Assembly (NCBI GenBank): GCA_963752225.1
Contig: CAVVXS010000009.1
Span: 868,001 to 932,000 of the forward strand
Length of the DNA: 64,000 nucleotides
Source: JBBROS01 sp963752225
GTDB taxonomy: Bacteria > Pseudomonadota > Alphaproteobacteria > Acetobacterales > Acetobacteraceae
Direction of reading: 5' to 3'
Position 1 is the stretch's first letter; each line of letters starts with the position of its first letter. A program made the translations under genes and the position numbers. Of this stretch, positions 33,052 to 44,199 are shown piece by piece. The notes under the pieces are model-generated. The model did not search any database and was not told the origin of the DNA. It saw only the letters and a program-made list of their open reading frames with translations.

Positions 33052-33124
33052 GGTGTCTCTCTAGTTGTTAACATAGCCCTCAACAAGCGGTGATGCTTAG
33101 ACGGGCCGCTGCCGAGTGCAAGTC
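33052..33124. promoter_or_regulatory. divergent promoter region of the polyene locus
   Basis: This 73-bp gap lies between the ACP gene (leftward operon) and the COG4648 gene (rightward). It is more AT-rich than its surroundings (GTTGTTAACATAG just upstream of the ACP start), consistent with overlapping divergent promoters. Boxes cannot be fixed from sequence alone. Confidence 0.4.
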
Positions 33125-33808
33125 ATGAACGTTTCGCTCGCCTCTCCCTCACGCCGGCGCCTTCGCGGGGCCGCGGCTGCGGTGGCCGTGCTGTCTCCCG
33201 TCCTCAGCCACATCGCCCTGCTATTGGGGCAAGGTTATGGCGCCGCACTGGCCTGCGCGGTGGCCCAGGCGGGCGCGACCGGGCTGCTGCTGTGGAGCAG
33301 TCTGCCCGTTCGCCGCTGGCTGGGTCCAATCATTTCGTTGACGTTACTCGCGGCTCTCGCCGCCGGCGCCCGGTTCTCCCGCCCCACCGCGTTGCTGGCC
33401 GAGGCCGGCGTGGCCCACGCCATCCTTTACGCCGCCCTGTTGGCGGTGTTCGCCGGCACGCTCCGGCCCGGCCGCGTGGCGCTCGTCACCTGGCTCGCGT
33501 CCCGCCTCAACCCCACCTTCCACGCCGGGCAGGTGCCCTACACCCGCGCCGTCACCTGGGCCTGGGTGCTCTTCTTCGCGGCCCAGCTGGTGGCCTCGGC
33601 CGTGCTGCTGATCGTTGACCGCGGCCTGTGGCGCGACCTCGTGACCACGCTGCACCTGCCGCTCGTGCTTGCCATGCTGCTGGCCGAGGCCGCGATCCGG
33701 CGCTGGCGCTGGCGGCACGAGCACGCCACCAGCCTCGCCGACACCATCAGCGGCACGAGGCGGCTGATCCGTCAGTGGGAAGCAAGCTCCTCCAGCACCC
33801 GGTCGTAA
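33125..33808 (+). CDS. COG4648-type membrane protein of the polyene cluster
   Basis: This 227-residue protein with five or six predicted TM segments starts at ATG 33125 (a GTG three codons upstream is the alternative). Conserved in the family are HAILYAALLAVFAGTL, then VPYTRAVTWAWVLFFAAQL, a YTRxVTxxW core that recurs in aryl-polyene loci. The function is unknown; the position suggests a part in making or moving the lipid-linked pigment. It is divergent from the rest of the cluster. The last 37 bp overlap the convergent lipoprotein gene at 33772. Confidence 0.82.
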   Translation: MNVSLASPSRRRLRGAAAAVAVLSPVLSHIALLLGQGYGAALACAVAQAGATGLLLWSSLPVRRWLGPIISLTLLAALAAGARFSRPTALLAEAGVAHAILYAALLAVFAGTLRPGRVALVTWLASRLNPTFHAGQVPYTRAVTWAWVLFFAAQLVASAVLLIVDRGLWRDLVTTLHLPLVLAMLLAEAAIRRWRWRHEHATSLADTISGTRRLIRQWEASSSSTRS

Positions 33809-34995
33809 GCGGCGTAAACCGCAGCGAACCCGGCCGCATCGTTGCGCCAGGGCGCCCGGTCCAGCCACCACGACAGCGGCTTGCGCTTCGCCAACGCCTC
33901 GCGGGCCAAAGCGGCGAACCAGGCCCGGTTCGCCCCGGCGTCCAGATAGCGCGGCTCGCCGAAGATGCGGTCGAACCGGGCCTGGTAGCGCCCCAGCATG
34001 GGCTCGTCGTAGAAGATCATCTTCAGCCGGGTCTCGTAGACGTCGTTCGGCGCGAGCGGCCCGGCGGCTTCCACCAGCGCGCCGGGAAAGGCCGGCAGGC
34101 GCCCGAAGGCCAGCAGCTCGGACCGCGCCGCCCCATCGGCATAGACCGCCCCCGGGTCAGGCAGCCAGGCGTCGTTGGTGCGGCGGGCGAGGTTGACGAA
34201 CTCGTTGCGCGGCACCGGAAAGTCCAGCACCGCGAGCGGCAGGAACCGATCGGTGGGCCACACCGCCCACAGCCCGGCCGCGGCCAAGGCGTTGTGCGCC
34301 AGGTGAATGCAATTGTCGTTGAAGACGCTCCACACGAACTCGCGCCGGCCGGACCGGTACGGCTCGTTCTGCGCATTGAGGAAGTCGATGATTCGCGCCA
34401 TCTGCGCCCGGGTCACCGGCACGCGGTCGCAATACCGCCCGCGGCCCAGGCCGACCGCGTAGTCGGTGGCGACCGAGACCTCGTACTTCCAGTCCTCGCG
34501 CGACCAGCCGGCGGGCATGGCGGCGAACACCGCCTCGTGGAAACGGACGTGCCGGTAGATGCCGAGCCGCTTCGCCTCGGCCTGCACGGCGGCGTAGTCG
34601 GCCCGCGTCACCCCGCCCCCGGATGGCAGGCCGCCGCGAAAGAAGAAGGCGCGCCCAGGGGTCGGCACCCATTTCGCGTCGGCGAAGTGCTCGTTCATGC
34701 TCAGCCCGGCGCCGTCGCCCGGGCCGCCGAGCAGCAGCACCGGCTGACCCGGCACGACGCGGGCGCCGTTGAGGTAGAACACCGCGTGACCGCCGATCTC
34801 GCCGCGGATGTCGGCGCCGAAGCCGGGCCGCTTCTTGATCTGCGACAGCGCGCAGTATTCGGCATAGAACGGGTGCTCGGCCACGTAGGCGGCCTCGTCG
34901 GACGCCCCCGGCACATCGAACCGCACCACCGCGCAGCCTGCCGCGCCCAGGATGAGAAAAAGGGCCAGCAGAACCCGCGCAAGCCGCCGCTTCAT
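33772..34995 (-). CDS. lipoprotein of unknown function, possible papain-like fold
   Basis: This 407-residue protein from ATG 34993-34995 has a lipoprotein signal (MKRRLARVLLALFLILGAAGC) and so a periplasmic lipid-anchored body. The segment FNDNCIHLAHNALAAAGLW has a Cys-x2-His arrangement at the start of a helix, reminiscent of permuted NlpC/P60 or papain-like enzymes. Other notable pieces are GGHAVFYLNGARV and FFRGGLPSGGGVTRADY. I do not recognise a named family and the enzymatic role is a guess. It is divergent from the respiratory operon at 35115 and convergent, with overlap, with the COG4648 gene. Confidence 0.65.
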   Translation of the reverse strand: MKRRLARVLLALFLILGAAGCAVVRFDVPGASDEAAYVAEHPFYAEYCALSQIKKRPGFGADIRGEIGGHAVFYLNGARVVPGQPVLLLGGPGDGAGLSMNEHFADAKWVPTPGRAFFFRGGLPSGGGVTRADYAAVQAEAKRLGIYRHVRFHEAVFAAMPAGWSREDWKYEVSVATDYAVGLGRGRYCDRVPVTRAQMARIIDFLNAQNEPYRSGRREFVWSVFNDNCIHLAHNALAAAGLWAVWPTDRFLPLAVLDFPVPRNEFVNLARRTNDAWLPDPGAVYADGAARSELLAFGRLPAFPGALVEAAGPLAPNDVYETRLKMIFYDEPMLGRYQARFDRIFGEPRYLDAGANRAWFAALAREALAKRKPLSWWLDRAPWRNDAAGFAAVYAAYDRVLEELASH

Positions 34996-35114
34996 CGGCC
35001 CTGGTAACGTGGCCGCGACAGGCTTGTCCATCCGCCGCCCGCTGGGGCCGGTCGCAATGAGTTCAACGCTGCTACGGCTTCTTTGGGCGAGGTCATCGGT
35101 TACAGCAGACGTCA
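34996..35114. promoter_or_regulatory. divergent region upstream of the respiratory operon
   Basis: This 119-bp gap separates the lipoprotein gene (minus) from actA (plus) and should contain the promoter of the ACIII-caa3 operon. CTTCTTTGGGCGAGGTCATCG lies in the second half, shown here only for location; no clear box pair or operator stands out. The actA ATG is not preceded by a strong ribosome-binding site. Confidence 0.35.
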
Positions 35115-35827
35115 ATGAGCCTGCTTCGCCGCCTTTTCTCGCCAACCCCGCGCCGCGCGCGTGCCCCGGACGTGGCTGCCCGCGGCGGCACGGCTATTTT
35201 TACGCCCGCCGCCAACCTGTTCATGACCGTCGCCCTGCTGACCTTGGCCGGCACCGCCTCGGCCGGCACCGCGTGGTGGTGGCTGTGGCCGCGCTCCGAT
35301 TACGCCCGGCATGTCGGCTTCACGATCGGGCAGCCGGTGCCATACAGCCATCAGCACCACGTGGCCGGGCTCGGCATCGACTGCCGGTTCTGTCACACCA
35401 ACGTCGAAATCGGCACCAATGCCGGCATCCCGCCGACCCAGACCTGCATGACCTGCCATTCGCAGATCTGGACCAATGCCGCGCTGCTGGCGCCGGTGCG
35501 TGAAAGCCTGGCGCAGAACAAGCCGATCGAGTGGGGGCGGGTCACCAACCTTCCCGACTACGTCTACTTCAACCACTCGATCCACGTGAACAAGGGCGTC
35601 GGCTGTTCGTCCTGCCATGGCGACGTGGCGGCGATGCCGCTGATGTACAAGGCGAAGTCGATGACGATGCAGTGGTGCCTCGAATGCCACCGCAACCCCG
35701 GCGCGCAGCTCCGCCCGGAAAGCGAGATCTACAACACCGCCTGGCAGCGCGGCCCCGACACCCCTTCGCCCGAGGCGCTGGTCGAGCACTACCACGTCGG
35801 CGGCCGCAACCTGACGGACTGTTCGAT

Positions 35828-35840
<13 letters not shown>
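35115..35840 (+). CDS. actA: Alternative Complex III subunit A, pentahaem cytochrome c
   Basis: This 241-residue subunit has an N-terminal TM anchor at about residues 35-57 and five CxxCH haem-binding motifs in the periplasmic part: CRFCH, CMTCH, CSSCH, CLECH and CSICH, the last three residues before the end. Five haems is the number in characterised ActA. It should pass electrons from the quinol site through the complex towards cytochrome c or the oxidase. It is the first gene of the respiratory operon. Its stop overlaps the actB start region by 13 bp, so translation is coupled. Confidence 0.93.
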
Positions 35841-38697
<2,857 letters not shown>

Positions 38698-38698
<1 letters not shown>

Positions 38699-40056
38699 TG
38701 CCCGACACCGCGGTCGCCCCTACCTCCCACACCGCCTATTTGCTGCCGGGCCAGACGCTGCCCGGCATGACCGAGCACGTCGCGACGCCGCCGCTGTCGG
38801 AGCACACCCCGCGCTGGTGGTGGATCGCGTTCGGCGTCTCATTCTCCTTGCTGATGCTGGGCGTGGTGTCGCTCGGCTGGCTGCTCGCCAACGGCATTCA
38901 GGTGTTCGGCAACGACTGGCCGGTGATGTGGGGCTTCCCGATCATCAACTACGTTTGGTGGATCGCGATCGCCTCGGGCGGCACCATCGTGTCGGCGGTC
39001 TTCTTCCTGACCCGGGCGGAGTGGCGCACCTCGATCAACCGCGTCGCCGAGACCATGACCCTGTGCGGCGCCGCCTGCGCAGGCATCTACCCGATCGTCC
39101 ATCTTGGCCGGCCCTGGTTCTTTTATTGGCTGTTCCCCTACCCGAACACCATGACGCTGTGGCCGCAGTTTCGCAGCCCGCTCGTTTGGGACTTCTTCGC
39201 GGTCCTCGCCTACATCCTGAGCTCGGTCCTGTTCTGGTACATCGGCTTGTTGCCCGACCTCGCCACGATGCGCGACACGGCGGCCAAACGCAGGGCGCAG
39301 ATCTTCTACGGCGTGCTGGCGCTCGGCTTCCGCGGCTCGGGCACGCAGTGGCGGCGGCTGCGCGCCACCTACGGCGCCATGGCCGCGCTGATGGCGCCGC
39401 TCGTGGTGTCGGTGCACAGCATCGTCGGCCTCGACTTCGCCGGCGGCCAGACCGTTGGCTGGCACAACACCCAGTTTCCCATCTTGTTTGTCTTCGGTGC
39501 GCTGCTGTCCGGCCTCGCCACGGTCATTCTGATCACACTGCCGATCCGCACTGCGCTCCGCCTCGAGCCGTTCATCACGGCGAAGCACATCGATGTACTT
39601 GGAAAACTGATCCTGCTGGCGTCGCTGCTGATCGGCTTCACCTACCTGATGGACGCGTTCTCCACCTGGTATGGGCCGGCCGAGGCTGACCGGACCATGT
39701 TCACTGCCCGGACCACCGGCCAGTACGCCTACGTCTACTGGGGCAAGATCGCCTGCAACGTGCTGCTGCCGCAGCTGCTGTGGATCCCCCGGTTGCGGCA
39801 GGTGCTGCCGCTGCTGATGACGATCAGCGTGGCGATCATCATCGGCATGTGGTGGGAGCGCTACGAGATCGTCATCACCAGCCTGCATCGGCCCGACCTG
39901 CCGTCGTCCTGGGGCGACTACCACGCCACCTTCTGGGACTTCTCGCTGATGGCCGGGACGGTCGGGCTGTTCTTCACGATGTACCTGCTGGCGGTGCGGC
40001 TGCTGCCGATTTTGTCGATGTACGAGATGCGCAAGCTGATCCGGGAGCACGGATGA
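38698..40056 (+). CDS. actC: Alternative Complex III subunit C, NrfD-like quinol-binding membrane protein
   Basis: This 452-residue polytopic protein has about ten TM helices and is the PsrC/NrfD-type subunit that binds and oxidises menaquinol or ubiquinol. Recognisable blocks are GFPIINYVWWIAIASGGT in the first bundle, IVHLGRPWFFYWLFPYP, the loop before VVSVHSIVGLDFA, and FSTWYGPAEADR. The start ATG shares its A with the actB TGA (TGATG) and the end overlaps actD by 4 bp. Confidence 0.94.
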
Positions 40057-40556
40057 TCGTCGCCACCTTCCCGAACCAGCCCGCTTTGCTGCACGCGGCT
40101 TCCCGCTTGCGGCACGAGCCCGGCGCCCGCGTCGAGACCTACACCGCCGAGGAGCCGGCGGTCGCGGACGCGGCAGCCGACACGACCTTGTCGCGCATTC
40201 CGCTCGTGATCCTGGGCGCCTTCCTGCTCGGCGCGATCGGGTTCTTTCTCGTGCAGACCTACGCCACCACGCTCGGCTACCCCATGGGCATCGGTGGCCG
40301 CCCCGCCTTCGCCTGGCCGTCCTTCATCCCCAACGCGTTCGAGTTCGGCGTGCTGTCGGCCATCGCCGCCGGGCTGCTCGCCTTTCTCGTCGCCAACCGG
40401 ATGCCGCGCTTGTGGGATCCGGTGGACGAGTCGCCCGCAATCCGCCAGGTCATGCGTGGCGCCAACGTGCTGACCCTCGGCGGGCTCGAGGACGGGCACG
40501 CACGCGCGCTGCTGGCGCCGTTGTCGCCGATGCGGGTCGAGGCGTTGGACGCATGA
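40053..40556 (+). CDS. actD: Alternative Complex III subunit D (DUF3341)
   Basis: This 167-residue membrane protein has a short cytoplasmic N-terminal domain (MIVATFPNQPALLHAASRLR), two TM helices around IPLVILGAFLLGAIGFF and FEFGVLSAIAAGLLAFL, and a cytoplasmic tail. This is the DUF3341/ActD arrangement. The C-terminal LTLGGLEDGHARALL resembles the ferredoxin-like closing strand. It starts at ATG 40053 in the actC stop (ATGA). Confidence 0.9.
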   Translation: MIVATFPNQPALLHAASRLRHEPGARVETYTAEEPAVADAAADTTLSRIPLVILGAFLLGAIGFFLVQTYATTLGYPMGIGGRPAFAWPSFIPNAFEFGVLSAIAAGLLAFLVANRMPRLWDPVDESPAIRQVMRGANVLTLGGLEDGHARALLAPLSPMRVEALDA

Positions 40557-41056
40557 CCCGCGCCACCCTTGCCGCCCTCGCGCTGCTGGCGCTCGCCGGC
40601 TGCGACGACATGATCCATCAGAAGAAGCAGAACGCCTACGCCAGCGCCAAGACCGGGCCCGGCCCGGTTCCGGCCGGCACGGTCGCCTATCGCGAACGGC
40701 CGGCGCCGCCGCCGAAGCTGACGCTCGCGTTGATCGAGCGCGGCCAGCAGCGGTTCCGCGTATTCTGCACCCCTTGCCACAGCGAAGTCGGTGACGGCCG
40801 CGGCATGATCCCCGCCCGCGGCTTCTCGCCGCCGCCGACCTACCACCAGCAACGGCTGCGCGAGGCGCCGACCACGCATCTCTACGACGTCATCAGCAAT
40901 GGCTGGGGCGCCATGTACCCGTTCAACTACCGCATCCCGCCCGACGACCGCTGGGCAATCGCCGCCTACATCCGTGCCCTGCAGCGCAGCCAGGACGCGA
41001 CCGGCGCCGACCTCGAGCGGAAGCAGGCATCCGCGGGTGCGGAGCCGGGCCGATGA
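40553..41056 (+). CDS. actE: Alternative Complex III subunit E, monohaem cytochrome c lipoprotein
   Basis: This 167-residue lipoprotein has lipobox LALAGCDD and a single class I cytochrome c site (CTPCHSEVGDGRG), with a probable Met ligand in GWGAMYPFNYRI. It sits on the periplasmic face, probably handing electrons from ActA to the fused cytochrome c of CoxB. It starts at ATG 40553 in the actD stop (ATGA) and ends in an ATGA overlap with actF. Confidence 0.92.
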   Translation: MTRATLAALALLALAGCDDMIHQKKQNAYASAKTGPGPVPAGTVAYRERPAPPPKLTLALIERGQQRFRVFCTPCHSEVGDGRGMIPARGFSPPPTYHQQRLREAPTTHLYDVISNGWGAMYPFNYRIPPDDRWAIAAYIRALQRSQDATGADLERKQASAGAEPGR

Positions 41057-42075
41057 TCCGCGCGCTGTGGATCGCGGCGGCGGTCGGACTGCTGCTGAGC
41101 GGGCTGGGCGCGGTGCTGACGCCCGACCGGTTCCCGCATGCCTGGCTCAGCGCCGCGGTGCTGTTCAGCGGGTGGCCGCTCGGCAGCCTGGCGCTGCTGC
41201 TGATCCATCCGCTCACCGGCGGACGCTGGGGCGACGCGCTCACCCCGGCGCTTCGGCTCGGCGTATGGCTGACGCCGCTGCTGGTGCCGCTCTGGGCACC
41301 GGTGGTGCTGGTGATGCCGCATCTCTACCCGTGGGCGGCCGGGCCGGTGCACAACGCCTGGTACTTGAACGCGCATGATGCCGCGCTGCGCGGGGCCGCC
41401 TACCTCGTGGTCTGGGTCGTCCTGGCCGCGCTCGTGCTCGGCAACCTGCACCGGCGAATCGCAGCCCCGCTGCTGATTCTGCTCGGGCTGACCGTCAACT
41501 TCGCCGCGATCGACGCCACCTTGTCGCTGCAGCCCGAGTTCAACTCCTCGTCCTGGGGAATGATTGCCGCGGCCGGGATGACCTTACTCGCCCTCGCCCT
41601 CGCGGTCGCCATCACCGGCCCGGCGCTGCACCGGCACGTGCGCGCCGACGCGGCCAAGATCATGCTCGGCCTGCTGTGCCTGTGGCAGTACCTCGACTTC
41701 ATGCAATTCCTGATCGTGTGGCAGTCGGACCTCGTCAGCGAGGCGCCTTGGCTCGCGGCCCGGATGTATGGGTTCTGGGGCGTGGTGATGGCGCTTGTCT
41801 TCGTCGACCACTTCCTGCTGCCGTTCGCGGTGCTGCTGCTGCCGCCGCTGCAGCGCAGCAACCTTGCCCTGACCGGGGTCGCCGCATTGGTCGTGTTGGG
41901 GGAAGCGCTGCGGACTTGGTGGACGGTCCTGCCCGCGGTGCCGCGCCCGCCGGGCTGGCTCGACCTCGCCGCGGCTGCGGGCGTGTTCTGCCTGGGCGGC
42001 GCCATCGTTGCCAGCATCGGCGGCCGCCACCCCGTCCGCAGCCGGGTGCGCCACGCGGAGCATTCCCATGCCTGA
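41053..42075 (+). CDS. actF: Alternative Complex III subunit F, polytopic membrane protein
   Basis: This 340-residue protein has about ten TM helices. ActF is a shortened relative of ActC and packs beside it, closing the membrane part of the complex. Characteristic blocks are SAAVLFSGWPLGSLALLLIHPLTGGRWG, given as SAAVLFSGWPLGSLAL plus LIHPLTGG, then LCLWQYLDFMQFLIVWQSDL and FWGVVMALVFVDHFLLPF. The start overlaps actE (ATGA) and the end overlaps the next small gene by 8 bp. Confidence 0.91.
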   Translation: MIRALWIAAAVGLLLSGLGAVLTPDRFPHAWLSAAVLFSGWPLGSLALLLIHPLTGGRWGDALTPALRLGVWLTPLLVPLWAPVVLVMPHLYPWAAGPVHNAWYLNAHDAALRGAAYLVVWVVLAALVLGNLHRRIAAPLLILLGLTVNFAAIDATLSLQPEFNSSSWGMIAAAGMTLLALALAVAITGPALHRHVRADAAKIMLGLLCLWQYLDFMQFLIVWQSDLVSEAPWLAARMYGFWGVVMALVFVDHFLLPFAVLLLPPLQRSNLALTGVAALVVLGEALRTWWTVLPAVPRPPGWLDLAAAAGVFCLGGAIVASIGGRHPVRSRVRHAEHSHA

Positions 42076-42442
42076 GAAAGTCGTCACCCCGTCGCACATC
42101 GAAGCCAGCGACGTCGGCTTCCGGCCGATGCTGATCGCCGGCGTGCTCATGCTCGTGGCGCTGGCCGGGATCATCGGGCTGTCCGCCTGGCTCTACCCGG
42201 AGGCGATCCGCGATCCCCAGCACACGGCCGCCATTCCCACCTTTGCCAACCCGCCGCTGCAGCCCAATACGGCCGCCGACATGGCGCAGTTCCGCGCGTC
42301 GCAGCTCGCCTGGATCAACGGCGCCGGCTGGATCGACCAGGGCGCCGGCGTCGCGCACATCCCGATCCGGCAGGCGATGGAGGACGTCGCCCGGACCGGC
42401 ATCGCCGATTGGCCGACCACGCCCTACCGGCCCGACAAGTGA
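42068..42442 (+). CDS. single-TM protein of the ACIII-caa3 operon, function unknown
   Basis: This 124-residue protein from ATG 42068, inside the end of actF, has one TM helix (MLIAGVLMLVALAGIIGLSAW) and a periplasmic C-terminal part. That part ends with ADMAQFRASQLAWINGAGWID and GVAHIPIRQAMEDVA. This tail pattern (an Arg-containing helix, then xGWxDxxxGVxxIPIxxAM) recurs, as I recall, in small proteins encoded beside SCO and oxidase genes, but I know no assigned role. The tight overlaps on both sides suggest it is a structural or assembly part of the complex. Confidence 0.75.
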   Translation: MPEKVVTPSHIEASDVGFRPMLIAGVLMLVALAGIIGLSAWLYPEAIRDPQHTAAIPTFANPPLQPNTAADMAQFRASQLAWINGAGWIDQGAGVAHIPIRQAMEDVARTGIADWPTTPYRPDK

Positions 42443-43200
42443 GGCGGCTCCTGCTCCTGCTGCCGCTTCTGGCCGCCCCTGCGCTTGCGGACACGCCGGC
42501 CTATGCGCCCGGCGCGCCGGCCAACGCCACGGCCTATGCGTTCGACCAGCACCCAGGCGCCCAAGCCCCGATCGACGCGCCGCTCATGGCCGAGGACGGC
42601 ACGCCCACCACGCTGCGCCGGCTCGCGGCGGGCCGGCCGATCCTGCTGGTGCTGAACTATTTCCGCTGCCCCAACCTCTGCGGCACGGTGCGGGAGGACG
42701 TGTTTGCCGCCCTCGAGCACACCACGCTCACCCCCTCTGATTTCCTCCCAGCAGCCGTCACCATCGACCCGGCGGAAACCACCGCCGACGCCCGTGCCGC
42801 ACACGGAGCCGCCGACGCCCCGGCGAACACCGTGTTCCTGACCGGCGACGCCGCCTCCCTGGAGCAGGCGGTCGGCTTCCCGACCCGCTGGATGGCGGAG
42901 GAGAAGCAGTTCCTGCACCCGGCCGGGCTGGTGGTGCTCACGCCGTCCGGCACCGTCGCCAGCTACGTGCTCGGCGTCGGCTACGCCCCCTCAGATCTGC
43001 AGCGCGCCATCGCCCAGGCCGCAAGCGGGGTGGTGGCGGCGAAGGCGAACCCGATCCTGCTGCTGTGCTTCCACTACGACCCGGTGACCGGCCGCTACAG
43101 CCTCGCCATCACCCGGGTGCTGCAGCTTGCGGCGGCGCTGACCGCTTTGACGATCGGCGGCACCCTGTTCCTTGCGCATCGGGGCGGAGCGCGGTCATGA
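42439..43200 (+). CDS. SCO1/SenC copper chaperone
   Basis: This 253-residue protein starts at GTG 42439 in a GTGA overlap. It has an N-terminal signal or anchor (LLLLLPLLAAPALA), a thioredoxin-like domain with the copper-binding CPNLC motif near residue 80, the matching His in QFLHPAGLVV, and a C-terminal TM helix (LQLAAALTALTIGGTLFLAH). SCO proteins insert copper into the CuA centre of oxidase subunit II, which is encoded immediately downstream. The C-terminal TM helix is an extra compared with short SCO proteins. Confidence 0.92.
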   Translation: MRRLLLLLPLLAAPALADTPAYAPGAPANATAYAFDQHPGAQAPIDAPLMAEDGTPTTLRRLAAGRPILLVLNYFRCPNLCGTVREDVFAALEHTTLTPSDFLPAAVTIDPAETTADARAAHGAADAPANTVFLTGDAASLEQAVGFPTRWMAEEKQFLHPAGLVVLTPSGTVASYVLGVGYAPSDLQRAIAQAASGVVAAKANPILLLCFHYDPVTGRYSLAITRVLQLAAALTALTIGGTLFLAHRGGARS

Positions 43201-44165
43201 GTCTGACCCTTCCCGGCGCTTCGGCCAACGCATTCGAAACCGACGTCCTCATGCTCGCCTTGCTCGTCGTGACGGGGCTCGTGCTGGCACTGGTATTCGG
43301 GCTGCTGCTGATCTTTGTCGTGCGCTACCGCCATGACAGCGGCCTCGACCGCGGCCAGCTCGCGAAGAAGACCTGGCGCATGGAAGTCGGCTGGACGACC
43401 GCCACCCTGGTGCTGTTCTTCGGCCTGTTCCTGTGGGGCGCCGACCTCTACGTGCGCCTGTTCCAGCCGCCGCCCGAAGCGCTGAAGATCAGCATCACCG
43501 GCAAGCAATGGATGTGGAAGGCCGAGCACGCCGACGGCCAGCGCGAGATCAACGCGTTGCATATCCCGGTCAATCGCCCGGTCGAGCTGGTCATGACGTC
43601 GGAGGATGTCATCCACGACTTCTCCATCCCGGCGTTCCGGATCAAGCACGACGTGCTGCCGGGCCGCTACGACACGCTGTGGTTCACCGCGACCACGCCG
43701 GGCACCTACCACCTGTTCTGCACCCAGTTCTGCGGCACGGACCATTCGGTGATGGGCGGCGACGTCGTGGTGCTGGACGGGCCCGGCTTCCAGAAGTGGC
43801 TGACCGAGAACGGGGCCAGCGACACCTTGGCCGCGCAGGGCCGGGTCCTGTTCACCCAGTATGGCTGCAGCGGCTGCCACATGGCGCAGCCCGGCCCGCT
43901 CGACGGCAACCAGGCGCCGCGCAGCAGCTATGGCTCGGTGCGGGCGCCGCCATTGAACAACGTCTACCGCCACCCGGTGCCGCTCAACGACGGCAGCACG
44001 GTCACGGCCGACGACCAGTATATCCGCGACAGCATCCTGCAGCCGTCCAAGCAGATCGTCGCCGGCTACGAGAACCGCATGCCGGCGTTTGCCGGCGTGG
44101 TCACCGAGGCCGACCTCGTACGGCTGATCGCCTACATCAAGTCGCTGGCAGGGGCGGAGTCGTGA
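43197..44165 (+). CDS. coxB: cytochrome c oxidase subunit II fused to cytochrome c (caa3 type)
   Basis: This 322-residue subunit has two N-terminal TM helices and the periplasmic cupredoxin domain. The CuA site reads CTQFCGTDHSVM (Cys175, Cys179, His183, Met186). A fused cytochrome c domain follows, with CSGCH at 224-228 and Met in ENRMPAF. The fusion defines a caa3-type oxidase that takes electrons without a soluble cytochrome. It starts at ATG 43197 in the SCO stop (ATGA). A 34-bp gap follows before coxA, the only real spacer in the oxidase part of the operon. Confidence 0.95.
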   Translation: MSLTLPGASANAFETDVLMLALLVVTGLVLALVFGLLLIFVVRYRHDSGLDRGQLAKKTWRMEVGWTTATLVLFFGLFLWGADLYVRLFQPPPEALKISITGKQWMWKAEHADGQREINALHIPVNRPVELVMTSEDVIHDFSIPAFRIKHDVLPGRYDTLWFTATTPGTYHLFCTQFCGTDHSVMGGDVVVLDGPGFQKWLTENGASDTLAAQGRVLFTQYGCSGCHMAQPGPLDGNQAPRSSYGSVRAPPLNNVYRHPVPLNDGSTVTADDQYIRDSILQPSKQIVAGYENRMPAFAGVVTEADLVRLIAYIKSLAGAES

Positions 44166-44199
44166 TCGCTGCCCGCGCCCGCCACCCGGGAGCCCGCCC

